A stretch of DNA of 64,000 nucleotides from NCBI RefSeq assembly GCF_020882245.1, contig NC_083597.1, positions 42,572,152 to 42,636,151 on the forward strand, in the 5' to 3' direction. Made by a program: the position numbers and the translations under genes. The notes under the pieces are model-generated. The model did no database searches. It saw only the letters and a program-made list of their open reading frames with translations, and had not been told where the DNA came from. How positions within the stretch are numbered: position 1 is the first letter of the stretch; each line of letters opens with the position of its first letter. Positions 13,601 to 27,900 of this stretch are shown piece by piece. This DNA comes from Rhopalosiphum padi. Its lineage: Eukaryota; Arthropoda; Insecta; Hemiptera; Aphididae.

Positions 13601-16600
13601 AATCATTAGTGTTTTAGAATTTGTTACGAGTATACGTTGAAAATAATAAAAAAATTAAAGTCTAAAGTAATAGATATAAAATAAAGTGGGATGTGTGATA
13701 AATAAGATAATGAACAAAACCGATACTCAACTCCATTTAGAATGGTTAGGATTCGGAAAATACTTTGTCCACAGACAATCATCATTATTATAAAAACATA
13801 TTTTTCACTTATATTTTCTACTAAAAAGATAGTATTATTGTGTTAGCAATTGCTACGCATACATTGATTGAAGTAAAAAAAAAATATATAAATATATTTA
13901 TATATATATAATACCTATTTAATATATTTTAAAATTGTATAGATGATATGTTTGAAGTATAAGGTATATGGCTTTATAAATACATTTTATTTTGTTGTAA
14001 CTATAGGGCTGTGAATTTTTTTTTAACTTATCATTAAAGGTAGTTTTCTTAATAGAAAATTATTTTTTTACATTTTTCTTTTTTTATTAAATTTTATACT
14101 GTATTTTTAGATAGTTTAAATGCATTTTTTAAGGCTTTATGGTAAATTACATTCACAGCTTGAGTTAAAGTAAATAATTTAAGCAATGATATTTTGAATA
14201 AAACTATTAATAAATATTTCTATGTATTATAAATTATTATGCTCAATGCAAGCCATTTGAATTGTATGTTTTTAAGATTTAAATAACAAAATTGACGGGT
14301 CCTTAATAACTATATATTTATAGTTAAAGATATAAATGAATAGTTTACCTAGGTAATATATGTGTGCGTATCCTAATATTTTATTTTTTATCCAATTTTC
14401 GAACAAGTGTGACATATATTATGTATATATTATTATATATTATTTTTTTATGTTTTATATTATATAATTTATAATGCGTTGTACATTTTTGCTGTTTGCT
14501 TATTGACGTGATTAATAATATTTTTCATTTATAAATGTATTCAAATTAAGCATACTTTTAGACAAGTGAATTCATGGTTCAATGATTCAATTTCTTTTAG
14601 TTTTATTTTAAGAGTTTGGTTGATATGTTAAACATATTTTTATACTTCAATAGTTTTGTTTCCTTAACACATGAGTAATTTTTATATAACTTGTAAAAGT
14701 AAAATCATAATTTCATTTTATCATCTGTTCATACAGTTCTATTGGTTTTCATTTATATTTACTGTTGACTATTATTTATTATATTATACGTTTATGAACT
14801 ATTTAAAAACTACTTAAATTATACTTAACAAACATTTTGTTTTTAATATAGTTGTATAAATTGTAATTTGTAATTTATTATAATAATATAATATATGTAT
14901 GTACTTCATTCATCATTGGCAGACCATTTGGTTGTTCATAACTAATGAAATAGGTAGTGTAGTAGAGGCTAAAAGGTTATTGAAGTTATGTTATGAATAT
15001 ATTATGATAAATGGTTATTTTAACCAAAGCTATGTTTTATATTTTTAAAGTTAAACAAATATTATAATGTATTAATAATTCAAAATTAAATTAATTTATA
15101 ATAAATTATCAAGGAAAATAAAATGTATGATTTTATGTTTAATAGTTTGCGAATTTATATCGACATAAAGATTATTTATTGATCATAAATAAAGATTTAT
15201 ATTTATATTTTTATGTTGTTAACTGATGAGTGATGATTCAGTTATTTTTTAAAAACAATATATTGTCTTTTGAGTTGTGACCTAATTATTATTAAAATAA
15301 ATTAATATATTGTGTTTGACAGTTGTTATAAACTATAAATTTATTTCTGACTGAAGTATGTATTAATTGTTCATAACTTCATGGCTAAAACACTGTTTTG
15401 CTTATCAGGAGTAATTTTTATTAGTTTTTAAATTATGAATCAATAATTAGTTAAATTTAATGTTAACTACCTATAAAATTGTATAACATAAAATAATTTC
15501 AGAATAATTTAATAAAACTCATATATTGATCTAGAATGTGTGGCATATACAGAATTATTAATTTATATTATTTAGTATAAATAAAAAAGTTGATAGGACA
15601 ATATACACGTACCGGTGTGGGCATTCGTCGCGCGTTGTTAGGTTAGAAATTCTATAAGAAATACTGTATTCTGTCGTATTCCTATTGTATTCAGCTTGGG
15701 TTATAATTAAAGTAAAATAACTTAGGTTTTATCAAATGAGAAGTAGATGTATAATAAAACTGTTATTTTAGTTTTTCCAATGGTTTAAAAGTTAAATTTC
15801 GTAATTTTAAAGCAAAACAAAAAAAAATAACAAAAAAACTTTACAAATTAATAAAGTATGTACACAAAGTATTAATTCTCAAGCTTTGGTTTAATATAAA
15901 AAGTAAAAATATTAATATGATTATGTTTCTTATGGAGTTGTTTTTACTTAATTTTAATATATAACTCACTAAATGGATAGGTATTGGAAGTGGAAACATT
16001 GTGGAGCAACTCTTAAGTTTTTTTCAGTTTTATTTTATACACCTATCTATTTATGTTAAATGTCTGTGTGGTGCTTATGTGTATCATTCTCATAAAAATA
16101 TAAAGAAACCCTTATTTGGGGTCTATAAAAAGTTTGAAGTAAAAATGAAAATAGTTATAAACTTTTAAGTTTAAATAATAATTGAAAGTGTATAATATCT
16201 CCACAAAAATCAATTATTTATATTTTTTTTACGTATATATATAATTATATTATATTAAATACTATGATAAATTATAATAATTGGAAGTTTCATTGAATAA
16301 TTTTTATTTGATCTATAAGGAAAGTATACTAATATAATAATCTATATTTTATATTATTAAAAATCAAGTATACGGTCAATATAAATAAAAAATTTGAATT
16401 AATCCACGGAGACTTTAAATGATTGTAATGTCTACAGAATACTATGACTTAATTTAATTTGCTTAAATATTTAATTAAAATCTGTCTCATTAAAAAAAAT
16501 TATATGATTGTACTTAATTGTGTTTAACTAAAATATATAATAAAGAATACATTTATCCAAAATGTAAGAGTTATTTGACTGGATTTGTTTAGTTAAAAAA

Positions 16601-17879
16601 AAAAAATAATACATGAACATGAGAATATTAAATTTGTAAATTACCAATATTGGGTACTAAACATAAAGTAATTTAAATATTTATTATAATATCGTTGATA
16701 ACATTTTTAATATACCTATTTAATTATTATTTCTTATATGCATATTATTTATTACAATTTTGATTTCGTGATATTTTTACTTATTCATTTTCTTTTGTAT
16801 ACTGTATTAACAGATTTTATGATGATTTTAACAGCAATCGTGACGATGATGAAGGTATATCCACATACTAAATATAATGACTGTGTGTTAGTGTTTTTCT
16901 GCGCTTGAAAATGTCGAAAGCGCACATTAAACTTTAAGAAAAACATTTGGGAACAACGATTTCTGGTTATGGGAGACAACTCTCCAGTCATCGTTACAAC
17001 TTTAACACCCGTTGTTTGTTATTAAATAAGGATAGGAGGGATTGGAACTGAAGAGAAAAATCGTGGAAAGCAAGTAGTAATTTTTATCCATTACTTTTGA
17101 CAATAAATGGTTTGTAGGTTTTTCTTTTTCTTTATCACTATAATATACTATATATTCGTAATAAAAAAACATGTCAGAAAGATGGAAGCATAAACAATAT
17201 TTTATAGTCAAATATACTAACACCGATAAGACCTTGTAATAAATTCGTTATTATCATATTTTATTTTGAAAATAATTGAAAATAATCTATTATGTATTCT
17301 TTGAAAAAATACAATTTAAACATGTAATAATGTTAATATAGTTGTTGTTACGGAACATAAAATATTTTTTGGAACAAAGTTCTTTTTAAATTATAAAAGC
17401 TATAGTTAAATAAATAAAGTAAATATTTATGTCCGTAGTTCAAACTACAAAAATAATGATTTATTGCTTTATTTATAGAATACAAATTCTGAACAACATT
17501 TATCTGAACAGTCTATTTAGCTGTACTCTGTATTAAACACTTAAATTATGGCTATTTTCTGAATAGTTTTATTGTTCTAAATTTAGTTTTTTCAAAAACT
17601 GGTATTGTTGGATGACTGATATCTTAATTTTTAATATTATTTTAATATTTGTGGCGTAAAAATACTTTTTTTAATAATTAAAAGGTTTATTAAACTAACT
17701 TATATTTTAAGTTTGTTGTATAAATAGATAATTTCACGTGAAGGATAAATGATAATATTATAAAAAATTACATTTTTTAAATGTATAGATAACTACACTA
17801 TAACTATTAGGTATTATTGTTGCTATCTAGTAGTTTAATTTTTTTAGTGGTAAAATGTTATTGTAGTAAGGATAAAATA
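7671..17879 (+). other. Intron 1, central AT-rich part
   Basis: About 10 kb of AT-rich sequence without a convincing exon. Notable points are a C-run and CACA tract at 9487-9507, an (AT)n run at about 11944-11963, and a GC-enriched patch at 11400-11640. That patch has a good acceptor-like polypyrimidine/CAG at about 11515-11529, followed by only 13 open codons and no clear donor. A weak inverted repeat GGCTGTGAAT...ATTCACAGCT spans 14008-14160. Short frames at 10627-10848 (-), 11833-12030 (+), 16785-16991 (-) and 17002-17223 (-) show no family motif. Confidence 0.5.
11944..11963. repeat. (AT)n microsatellite
   Basis: Uninterrupted AT dinucleotide run. Confidence 0.8.
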
Positions 17880-18064
17880 CAGTAAATTCCTGTTACAACG
17901 AATACCAATACAACGAAAAATCCTGTTATAACGAAAGTCATAGACGTCCTCTGCCAAAAATCAGAGCTTATAAAGAATTTATTCGAATTTTCGTTACAAC
18001 GAAATTTCCATTATAACGAAAAAAAATTCGGTCCCCTGGAGTTTGTTGTAACGGGATTTTACTG
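17880..18064. mobile_element. MITE, pogo/Tigger-like, 185 bp, TA target site
   Basis: The element starts CAGTAAATTCCTGTTACAAC and its reverse complement starts CAGTAAAATCCCGTTACAAC, differing at 2 of these 20 positions. It is flanked on both sides by TA (17878-17879 and 18065-18066), the target duplication of Tc1/mariner-superfamily elements. The CAGT-type termini suggest the pogo/Tigger (jerky) branch. The interior repeats a TTA(C/T)AACGAA word about five times, which may be sub-terminal transposase-binding sites. There is no coding capacity, so it is non-autonomous. Boundaries are precise; superfamily assignment is from terminus type and TA duplication. Confidence 0.85.
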
Positions 18065-18066
18065 TA

Positions 18067-21000
18067 TTAGTTAATTTAATTTATTTGTTTGACATAATAT
18101 GTGTATATTTTGTTATCAAAGTATTATTGAAACTTGCTTATATGAATTATATTGATTATGTTGCAATTGAATGACGAAATATATTTTTTTTTAATTTACC
18201 TTATAGATTCTGTGATAAGGTCTATAATCTATATTATTATTCTATTGAATAGGTAATTTTTTTTTTATGAATATATTGATTTACCATATGGATATATACT
18301 GAAGAGCTTATATAAAATAAATTGGAAGATAATACATTTTTACAGGGAGAATTAAAGATAATTTATCATACCAATATTATTAACTGTTCAAATATTTATT
18401 CCTAATTAGAAGTATTAACGTCATTTTTATAACTTGGTGAAAAATATTAAAAAGATTTACCGTAAATTTAAACACTAAAATATGCCTATTTTACAGTATA
18501 ACAATTAATATTATTTATTTTCCAAATAAATTTGATTAAAAAAAAAAAAAATTAAGAACAATTAATGGAAGTTTTCAAATTCAAAAGGTAGTTTATTGTT
18601 TATATTATATTAATAATTGATTTTATTTGGTTAATGGAGAATAATACTATTATTCCAAATATATTATATTTTTTAATTTTAACAATTTTCTACAGTTTTA
18701 ACATATACTTATAAATGTGTTTGTTTTAAAAATGTATAATGTTTAGCAATAAATAAATTAAATAGCTATACCAACTAATAATCAGGTATATTTTTATTTA
18801 AGTAATATTGCATTTTTTATTAATTGCCAAGTTGTTAATTTATATGAGTGCTATTGAATAATTTTAATTAATAGTGAATTTACTGTATAAAATTAATAAT
18901 GATACATTCATGTGTCTTTAAATTGTTAAGTAAATTTTACTTATTGAGTTTTGTTTTCACATTTCGCAGATCAATATTTTTTTTTATGTACAATCTACAT
19001 AAATAACTAATAAATAATAATTCTTTTAATGCAAGTCATATTTCAAAATGTAATATATTAGGTATATAATATATATTTTTTATTTATTTTTACAAAACAT
19101 GAGTATTTTTATTACATAATAACTATTATATACAACGTAATTAAGGTGTTGATACTTCAGATTGTAGACGACTAGCGTCTTTTACTACTTTTTAAATGAG
19201 GTTTTACCCCAGACGACCATACCCTGCAGTATTATGAAAGATATTAGATTTTTTTAAAGTTTATTACTTGACATATTTTTGTATCCATATTTTTTTTAAA
19301 TTATGGAGTAATCTGTTTAATATTTAAATATTTCCATTTTTTCCTTATTTGAAATACTATATCAAGTATCAAATATTGTATTTTAAATAGAAATTAAATT
19401 ATTCAAAATGCTATATCTAAATATATTTAAAAAAATGTTAATGCACAAATAATTATATATTATTTGTTGATATATATTTAAAAATGAGCATTTAATATTG
19501 GGTTAATGTATGCATAATATAACCAAAAAAGTATTTGCGCATTAAAAACTATAAAGGAAAAATCAAAAAACGAAATTCTAAAAGTTTTTGTTTGCAGTCA
19601 ATTATTTAATTATCTTGAAGGAAAAAATTTGACTATATTTTATTAAATTTAACGTGAAGCCACTTTTTAATAATCAATTTTTTTTAAATTTCAGCTAGTA
19701 TAATATATTTTGTTATAATTTGTTACATTCTTTAAGTTAAATTTGATATACAAGTTGTAAAGATATGTTTAAAATAAAAATATAAATAACAAAAAGGTTT
19801 CAAAATGTTATGATGACTAGACACCTACATGAAAATTAAAAAAAATCGTATCTCGACTTTAATTATAAATAATTAATTGATTAAAATGTTAAAGCCTAAT
19901 AGAATGACAATAGTATTATTTTTTATTTTCTGAATTAAAAAAAAAAATTAATTAAAATGGCTTTTGATGTAAATTTCATGTTTACATTTTTTTGTTATTT
20001 GTTTAATCCTTTCTTCAAACTTATACCTAATTGTGAAATTTATTTATTTTCAATTTATCTTTTCTACCAAATTTCTAGTTTATAGCGAGACTATTTAAAA
20101 GTTCTGAGCTTTTTACTTTCTCGACATTTTTTTTCGAAAAACAAAAATTAAAAAAAAAGACTATCATCAAAACTCCACTCCAATCGAAATCCAAAATGTG
20201 TAATAATAGAAACACGAAAAAGTTTGTCTTTTTTCTGTTTTTTACTTTTTTGTAACAGGTGTTTTACTTCTAAATTTTAGAATTAACTCGTAAATCTAAA
20301 ATTATGAGTTTACGTCATTGATACTTAGAAGTTTTGTCAAAATGTTCTTTTTAGGTCAAACAGTTGTATAACTTTTTTGAAATCAATAAGCATGGCATAT
20401 ACAATTGGATATTTTGAAATAGAAGTATTTCATACAAGTTTTATTTTTATATCAGATAACGATTAATTAATTTATTTTAAGATGTTTCTTCAATTGTTTG
20501 TTTTGTTTTTATTTAATATTGCCGTTTATAATAATATCTATAAAGTATAAGTCAATAATCATATAATAATCTTCTAAAATTTAATCAAAACTTTGTTGTA
20601 GGTATAAGAAGGAAAAATAAAGTACTAGATGCATTTTACGTGTAAGAAATTATATTGTTTAATTAAACAAGATATTTTTAGTAAATTTGACAAGATATTA
20701 ATTGATTGAATAGGATAAAAACTTACTTTTGTGTAAACTGTTTATTGTTTAAGTAACTGTGTATACAACTATACAAGCATTCATAAAATTCTAAAAATTA
20801 TTTACGGTTAATAAAAATTAAGTGAATAGAGAATAAAGCTGACATTTTTGTATTTCTTTATTATTAATATTGATTTTTTTGTGCATAATTATAGTTGAAT
20901 AATTACCTTGTTAATGTACGAATCATATTTATTTTTGTTCACTATTAGGTACTTAAATATATTTGTTAATTGTTGTAAGAACACGAAAACAAAATTATTT

Positions 21001-21532
21001 TATTTAAAAAAAATCTTTACTACAATAAAATCAATTGATTTAAATTTTTTTAAATGAATTGTTTTGGTATTCAGTTTCCACACATTTTTGTTTTAATTAA
21101 TTATATGTTATAAATTATTTAAATAATAACCGAAGACCGGTACCTTATATTATTATTTTACTCCATCAACTTGATTATAAGTATATGTAAGACTGTGTTA
21201 AATCCTCTTTATCTATCGAAGTATAGAATATATATTTAATAAGAAAATTTACATAGCAAAAATAAATAACAAAACGTTGTCGCATGATAGAAGGAAGCAT
21301 TCAGTGACTACTTAAAGATACTAACTTAATACTTGATGTTGAATACTGATACGAGGATTACATTCAGTTATAGGTCATCAATATCTTATGGATTTGACAA
21401 TTTGTGTTTAATTATTTAATTTATCGATTAAGTTATAGTCAATTATTTAAATGCATTTACTGTACAACATTAGCTAGAAGTGAATAATTTATTGTCGTAC
21501 ATAACGTTAATGCAATACATTTTGCTTTTCAG
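18067..21532 (+). other. Intron 1, distal AT-rich part
   Basis: AT-rich with poly-A/T runs and no exon-like segment. It ends in the acceptor TTTTGCTTTTCAG (AG at 21531-21532) that precedes the coding exon. Confidence 0.5.
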
Positions 21533-21877
21533 GTCCATGTGGTTGACAAAAGTGTGGAGCGCCGCCGCTGCCGTCGTCAGATGACCATGCGCCGGTCGGG
21601 TCGTTGTCTCGGGTTCGCATTGCGTCAGTGGTGCTAAGTCGAACCGCAGACGACAGTAACGCCGCAACCGTTTAATAACGTGTACGCGCGCTCTCTCGAT
21701 CAAAATATTCAGTGAACGTCACCACGCCGATCGAATAGAGTATAACCGCTGTTATACCCAAGTGTGGATGATAAATACTCGTTGTCGCGTAAAATTCGGC
21801 TACAAGGTTTCTAGTTTTTTTTTTTACACGTTTAATAAAAAATTAGTTCGATGTGAATCATTTCCGCGGACTATACA
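21533..21877 (+). promoter_or_regulatory. 5' UTR portion of exon 2, with several upstream ORFs
   Basis: The segment follows a strong acceptor (pyrimidine-rich tract then CAG) and is markedly GC-richer than its surroundings up to about 21730. It carries upstream starts. ATG 21537 opens 15 codons ending TGA at 21582-21584. A start-stop ATGTGA sits at 21851-21856. ATG 21768 opens 37 codons whose TGA (21879-21881) overlaps the main ATG (21878-21880) as ATGA. If exon 1 is used, a further ORF runs from its final ATG to TAA 21635. This arrangement suggests translational control of the main ORF, by known uORF principles. The minus-strand frame at 21470-21703 is a shadow of this GC-rich segment. Confidence 0.65.
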
Positions 21878-21881
21878 ATGA
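21768..21881 (+). CDS. Upstream ORF ending on the main start codon (ATGA)
   Basis: A 37-codon frame beginning ATGATAAATACT and closing with TGA at 21879-21881, sharing TG with the main ATG. The peptide is basic and aromatic, with three consecutive Phe codons from a T run, and has no recognisable domain. Its length is constrained in part by chance, so a coding role is doubtful. The overlap would suit reinitiation or start-site competition. It lies wholly in the exon, so splicing does not alter it. Confidence 0.35.
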   Translation: MINTRCRVKFGYKVSSFFFYTFNKKLVRCESFPRTIQ

Positions 21882-21989
21882 AAGGAGCATTATTTGTCGC
21901 CGGTTTACTACTGATCAATGCGCAGTGGTGGGTACCCGCGAACGCAGGATGGCAAGAGAACGTGAGACCAAAAATATCGGCAGTTCGAA
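21878..21989 (+). CDS. First coding exon of a secreted or membrane protein (signal peptide; semaphorin-1A-like candidate)
   Basis: ATG has A at -3 (ACAATGA), a good insect context, and opens 37 complete codons plus one base before GTAAGT (21990-21995), so the intron is phase 1. The peptide starts MKGALFVAGLLLINAQ, a positive n-region then a hydrophobic core, with an A-x-A cleavage motif (PANA, residues 20-23) predicting a mature start at Gly24-Trp25. This is a textbook signal peptide, so the product enters the secretory pathway. The mature start GWQENVRPK resembles the Trp-x-x-x-x-x-P-K beginning of insect semaphorin-1A ectodomains ahead of the sema domain. With only 14 mature residues visible, that identity is a guess. 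Downstream exons are beyond the window, implying an intron of at least 42 kb. Confidence 0.75.
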
Positions 21990-24900
21990 GTAAGTTTTAT
22001 TTTTATTTTTTCCTTTTTGTCTCTTTGGGTTAGGGTTCAATTAACGGTTAATTCATCGGACCCACAAGGGATATGTTGCCCTTTTGGGCAGATGTAATTT
22101 CAGAAGGGGTGCTCTGTACTACAGGGGTTCTAATTTATAGTAAACTCGATGCGCAATGGATGAATCGCACGAATCCTATATTTTTACTGAGGGGTAATAT
22201 AAGTTTTAACCAGTGATTGATGAAATGATGAATCATTCGAATTTTTAAACTGAGAATATTGTATAATACCTACCTATATAAAATAGTCCTATATTATATT
22301 GGTAATATCAATTCGTATAATAAGAATTATCTTGTTTTCATTGCGAATATAATATATTATAAAATACTGAAATATTACTTTTATCAGCTTATTAGATTTA
22401 TATAAATTAAAAATGATTTATATTATAACTAATTTTTCTTAGATTTTCTTTTAAGTACAAGCATAAAATAATTGATTTTATTTGATTACATTTTATCTAC
22501 TGAATATGCTACATATCAATAAGAAAATATGTATACACTATACAATACTGTACTTAATATTGTATTCTATGATTGAAGAATTAATCTTTTTAAATAAAAT
22601 TATCTTTAATAGATGATTTTAATAATTTGAATATTTGATAAAATAATAAATTACTGGGTATTACAATCGGTCACTATTCGACGCTGATAATGAACTGTGT
22701 TCTTCAAAGAACATCTGTTCAGTTTAGATTATTTTGGGTCCTATAGTATTGATTATACCTACTGTTTTTACGTTACAAATATTTTTAACATTTTAATGAT
22801 TCATTATTTTATTATTTTATATCATCAATTGTAAACTTTTATTATATATGTTTTGTGTTTATATTAAATTAGATGTTTTTCTACAGTGAACAAATTAATT
22901 TCAAACGTTTTCATTGTTTGTTTTATTTCTTAAACGTGTATTTTAATATTTTTTAGATTTAGTCTTATTATTTTTGAATGTAATTTATACACATTATAGT
23001 TTTTGATATTTATATATTTAATATGAAATATTTAAATTTATAAAAATGTATTCGTATAATCGTATGGCAGGTGATTAATGTTTTAATTTTAAGAATAATT
23101 GGTGATCTATTAGATTTTATAAATATTTCTCAACGGCTATCTATACATTTATTTTTAGTAGTAGTAAAGTTGATTAAGTGAGTTTTAGCTTTTGTATTAT
23201 TGGTCACTTATTATAGTTAATACATACATTGATTTTATAATATAATATATACGAAATTTACGCCGAATGATGATATAATTATATAATATATTATGACTGT
23301 ATACTGTATACTGAATTCCGATAATTGTGTTATCAATGAAATAGAGTTTAATATAAATTACACTGGCTAATGACGAGAAACATTGTATTTTTTAATAGCA
23401 TTTTGTTGACTATTTGATCTATTTTTATTATAATTTCATAACTAACTACTATTTAAATACATTTTAATATATATAAATAAATTTATATTTGTATTTGAAT
23501 TTTGTGGTAGATCACTTATATTAAATTGATAAATCACTATCCCTAAGTAGATCCTCTGCTACACGGTTTTTTTTATGAAAACTATATTAATTTTAAATTA
23601 TTTGCTTTTAAAATAGAATATTATTAAATACAATTTGGTAATTTATTAAAATTTAAAGTTTTTTAGGTGTTAATTATAATCATTAATTTAAATTAATAAG
23701 ATTTTGAAATATTTGATAAATTATAGGCACCTACTATCTAAATTATTTTGAAATCATATGTATAGATTTAAATATATTAATAAAATAATAGTCATATTTA
23801 TTTTAAATTCAAATTAAAAGAGAATAATAATTATTGGTTTACGTTAAAGGTGTTTTCAGGATGTAAAAATATTATGTGATATAGTTTTCAGTTGAGTGCG
23901 AATTGCATCCAATATGATAGTGATATCTTTAGCCAAATTTTCTGAATCATTTTTAGATTTGTTAATAGGTTTAGGTATTTAATACATTTTTTTTGAAAAT
24001 ATGTAAAAAAACTTTTTGTTCATCTGAATTGATTATTTATTCATTGTTTAAATATTGTATTTCTTAGGTATCTAAAAAATTTAATTGATTTAAAATGAAT
24101 AGTTATTTGATCAAATATTTTAATACTTTCAATAAATATATTTTTTTAAATTATCATGTAATAATTATACCCCGTATTTTTGTTGTACGTTCTAATTAAA
24201 ACACCATATGTTTAATGGTTTCAGATTCTAAAAATGTCAACCTAATATATATTTATGTATTAATATTAACTTTTTTATTTCTCCTAAAAATTTCCAAAAC
24301 TAAAATTTGCTTTTATTATATTTTAGGGGCTATTATTATGTCATAGATAAACCCATGTAGACCAATTCAGTTGTTTAAATAAGTTTGGATGACGTGTTTA
24401 GGCCTTATTTGAAAAAGTATATTAGGTAAAATATTAGGGATATATATTTTTATGTTTGTATGAATATTATTATTATTTTTTAAATTGTCAAACAATTCAC
24501 ATTTATTACAAATGTCGTTTGGATTGGTATAATATAGGTAAATATCTAGCTATCATGAGTTTATTTTTTCTTTTAACTATAAAACAAATAATATAATTTC
24601 CATTAGTTATTTCATAGTGTGTTACTTAACTTACTGATGACTGTAGTTAAATTAATTATCATAATTATTTAAACCCTTAGGCGGCTATTCAAAATACTCG
24701 CTTAGACCCCAAGGGAGAATAAGGGGCTAAGTGGCTATGCAATTCTTACGCCAAAGTTTCCACTTTTAGAGTGCGAGGATAGATCTATTTAATTGCTTGC
24801 TGGTTTAGGAACGTAACGTGTGTATAACTAGGTCACCAGTATAATGGTCATCGTTTGTATCTATTTGTCGTGTAATAGTGGCATAATTGGTAATTGGCTT

Positions 24901-27900
24901 CTGTTATTATTAAGATTTTCAGTTATTAAATTTTGAAATTTAGCAGGAATTAATTAATTTAAGTGAATACTATGGAATTGAAAAAATAAAATAACCTGTT
25001 CAATATTATTCATAAAATTTATGAAATTTCTTATATATTTATATTGTTTCTAGATTTTCCTCACTATCTGAATAAAATATTTTTGAATATTAAATAGTAA
25101 AATAATATTCTATTATTTAATCTAATATTTGAAGTATGTGGTTAAATCTAACCCAAATAACAATAATAATAATAAAAAAAAACACTGTACAATTAATGAA
25201 ATTCTACGATTATTTGTAATTGTTTTTAGGTACTTAATAGGTACTTAGTAATACTAATATAATATTATTATCCGCTTAAAAGAAAATTCTATTTACAAAA
25301 AATCAATGTCACGTTACATAATTATTATTTTTTAATCTGCATGATTATTTACTGATAACAAGAAAAAACTGTTGACCGACAATAACTTTGCAATAACTTT
25401 TATAAACTTTGGATTCGTTAATAAAATAATATACACAAATAACTTATTTATAAAAAAAAAAATTAAAACTTAATTTATAAATTTATGAACTTTCGATTAA
25501 TTCATGGCTGACCCAACTAAATAAGTAAATATAAAGTTTTATTGCAGAGTTTTGACATTTGTATGGAGTTTTTTTTTAAATTTTATTTCACGTTCATTGT
25601 ATAATTCTTTATACCATTGTTGTTTCCTTTTACCCTAAAGTCTCAACCAAGATACGTGTTTAAATTAAATGAAACAAAGTATACTAACAATTATTTATCA
25701 TGATGCTAAAACCAAAACAAATTGTCGTCCTTTTTTGTTTAGAGAATATTTTATGTAAAGAAAATACCCACACGCAATTTGTAAAAATATACATTTCATT
25801 GAAAATTATAAATTACTGCTTCTAAAATTTTATTTTTTCTCATTGTTGGTATTAATAATTTAATAACATCTTTATACGTATGGATTTATGTAATAATTTA
25901 ATTGTTTTTAACTTTTTATAAATAATAATATTTAGTTTAAAAAAATAATGAAAGACCATAAAAATATCTGATATAACAGGAAAAAAACCAACCGGGTTAC
26001 AAGGATGTCACTAATTACAAAGATAGTTTAGAGAAAAGGGAATAATTAAGCGTTAGAGGTCCTATGTCGTTAGTTCAAAAAAATTTTCCTCGCCTTTTTT
26101 TGTTGTAATAAAAATCAAACCAAAAAGGTCCATTTTCCTCCTCTATGTGTGTAAAAAAAAAAACACGAAATTAATGTTTCACCGATAATGGTTTAGTATC
26201 CCTGTGGCTATGACGGGATTTTCGGTAAGTGAGGGTGAAAATCAATTTTGTTACATGACCTTCACTTATAGTATTTTACATGTAATAGGGGAAGAAATAT
26301 GTGGGCACATTTTGAAAGGTTGTCGAAATGGCCACTTAGAAGAACACGTCGATGGGTACGGGTATAGACTAAAGGCTTGGACGATGAGGGTGGAAGGAAG
26401 GAAAAAAGCATAAATGAATATTTTTTTTATTTCTGCTTAAAGTCTCCTTTGTATTCTGAATAATACTAGTTTGCATACATTTGCATGTTTTATCGATTGA
26501 ATTTAAAACCACGTGAAAAGTATTGAACGATATTTCAACTATATTTTCGATGTAATTATACAGAAATAACTTTTAGATTATTTAATTTATTATCTCACAT
26601 AGATTATTTAATCATTAAAAAAAAAATATATTTTTGTTTTCTTAGTTTCACCGAAAATAATATAATCTATAGTAAATAGAAATTTACTAAATTGTGTGTA
26701 TAAAAATATATCATTAATTTATGATAATTTAATCATAATTGTATCAAGCTTGATATTAGTATTATAAATTCTTTAGAATACCGTTTTATTTTTTTTATAA
26801 AATATTAAGATAATAGAATAAATATAATTTTAAAATAATATAAAATTGTTTATCTTTACTTAAATGTAACAGTGCCCACAAATATTTTATAATATTTTGC
26901 TTACAAGTTTTTATTTAATTTGTATGGTAGTTATAATGAATATAAATATATATTATTTGAGCATATTTTATGATTACTTAAGACTTTTGGGACCTTTATT
27001 TTATTTTTAAATAATTAGAAAAATGTATTAAGTATTTCGATTACTTTTATTTTCTATTATTATAATATGGTATTATCCATAAGGCTACAATATAATATAC
27101 TATTATACTATTAAATAAATTCGCATCATTAAAAATGACAAAAACTAATTTAAATTAATATTAAATACATTATACATATATACATAATATTATGTATTAT
27201 ATTATATAATAGATACAAAATAAAATTAGTAGTTATTTTCCAATTTTATAAATTTTTAATTTTCTATTCGTTTCTAATAAAATGTGTAGGAACGTCTCAG
27301 TATATATTTGAATTTATATCGATTGTATTACATTATTTTTTTGAAATATTTGAGCGAAATAAATAATACTGTAAGTTGAATACTACTCTAAACCATTTTT
27401 TGATTACGTTACTTTATTATTGCTCTTAAATCAAATTATTATACCTTGGGAGTACATTAGTTTTACGTTTAGGTAAGTAAAGTTAGAAGGTCAGAAGAAG
27501 AAAGCCAGACCTTATATTTTGTTCGTACTTCACGGCATATCAGTCTTTTTTTTATGAACCATTCAAAATCGTGATCAACCAGATGCGGGTTTTCAATAAT
27601 ATTTAATATAATTGTAAGGTATTTATATAAAAATTAATAAACAGCCTAAATAGATAAACAATTAATTGTATTTCATTTTAATTCATGTCTTAGAATTTTT
27701 TACATAAATTATTGGTATTTAAAAAATATTTTATCAAAAGTTTTTTTTATTTTTGTTTGTTAGAAATGTTATCTTCTATAGTTTCACTTTAACATCGGTG
27801 TGTTTCAAATTTTTCCATTAGAAAAGGAATACTTTTTTTCAATTGATGCTATGTAAATAAAGGAACTCTTGATTTTAGTAAAGACAATCTATTCAGTTTT

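Noticed and set aside
14008..14160. Inverted repeat GGCTGTGAAT / ATTCACAGCT as a MITE
   Set aside because: Only about 9 bp match and no flanking target duplication; within chance for AT-rich DNA.
21470..21703. 77-codon minus-strand frame
   Set aside because: It lies over the acceptor and 5' UTR of the + strand exon and shows no motif; it is a shadow frame.
26204..26413. 69-codon + frame in a GC-richer patch
   Set aside because: No family motif and no acceptor/donor pair; a GTAAGT near its start would cut it.
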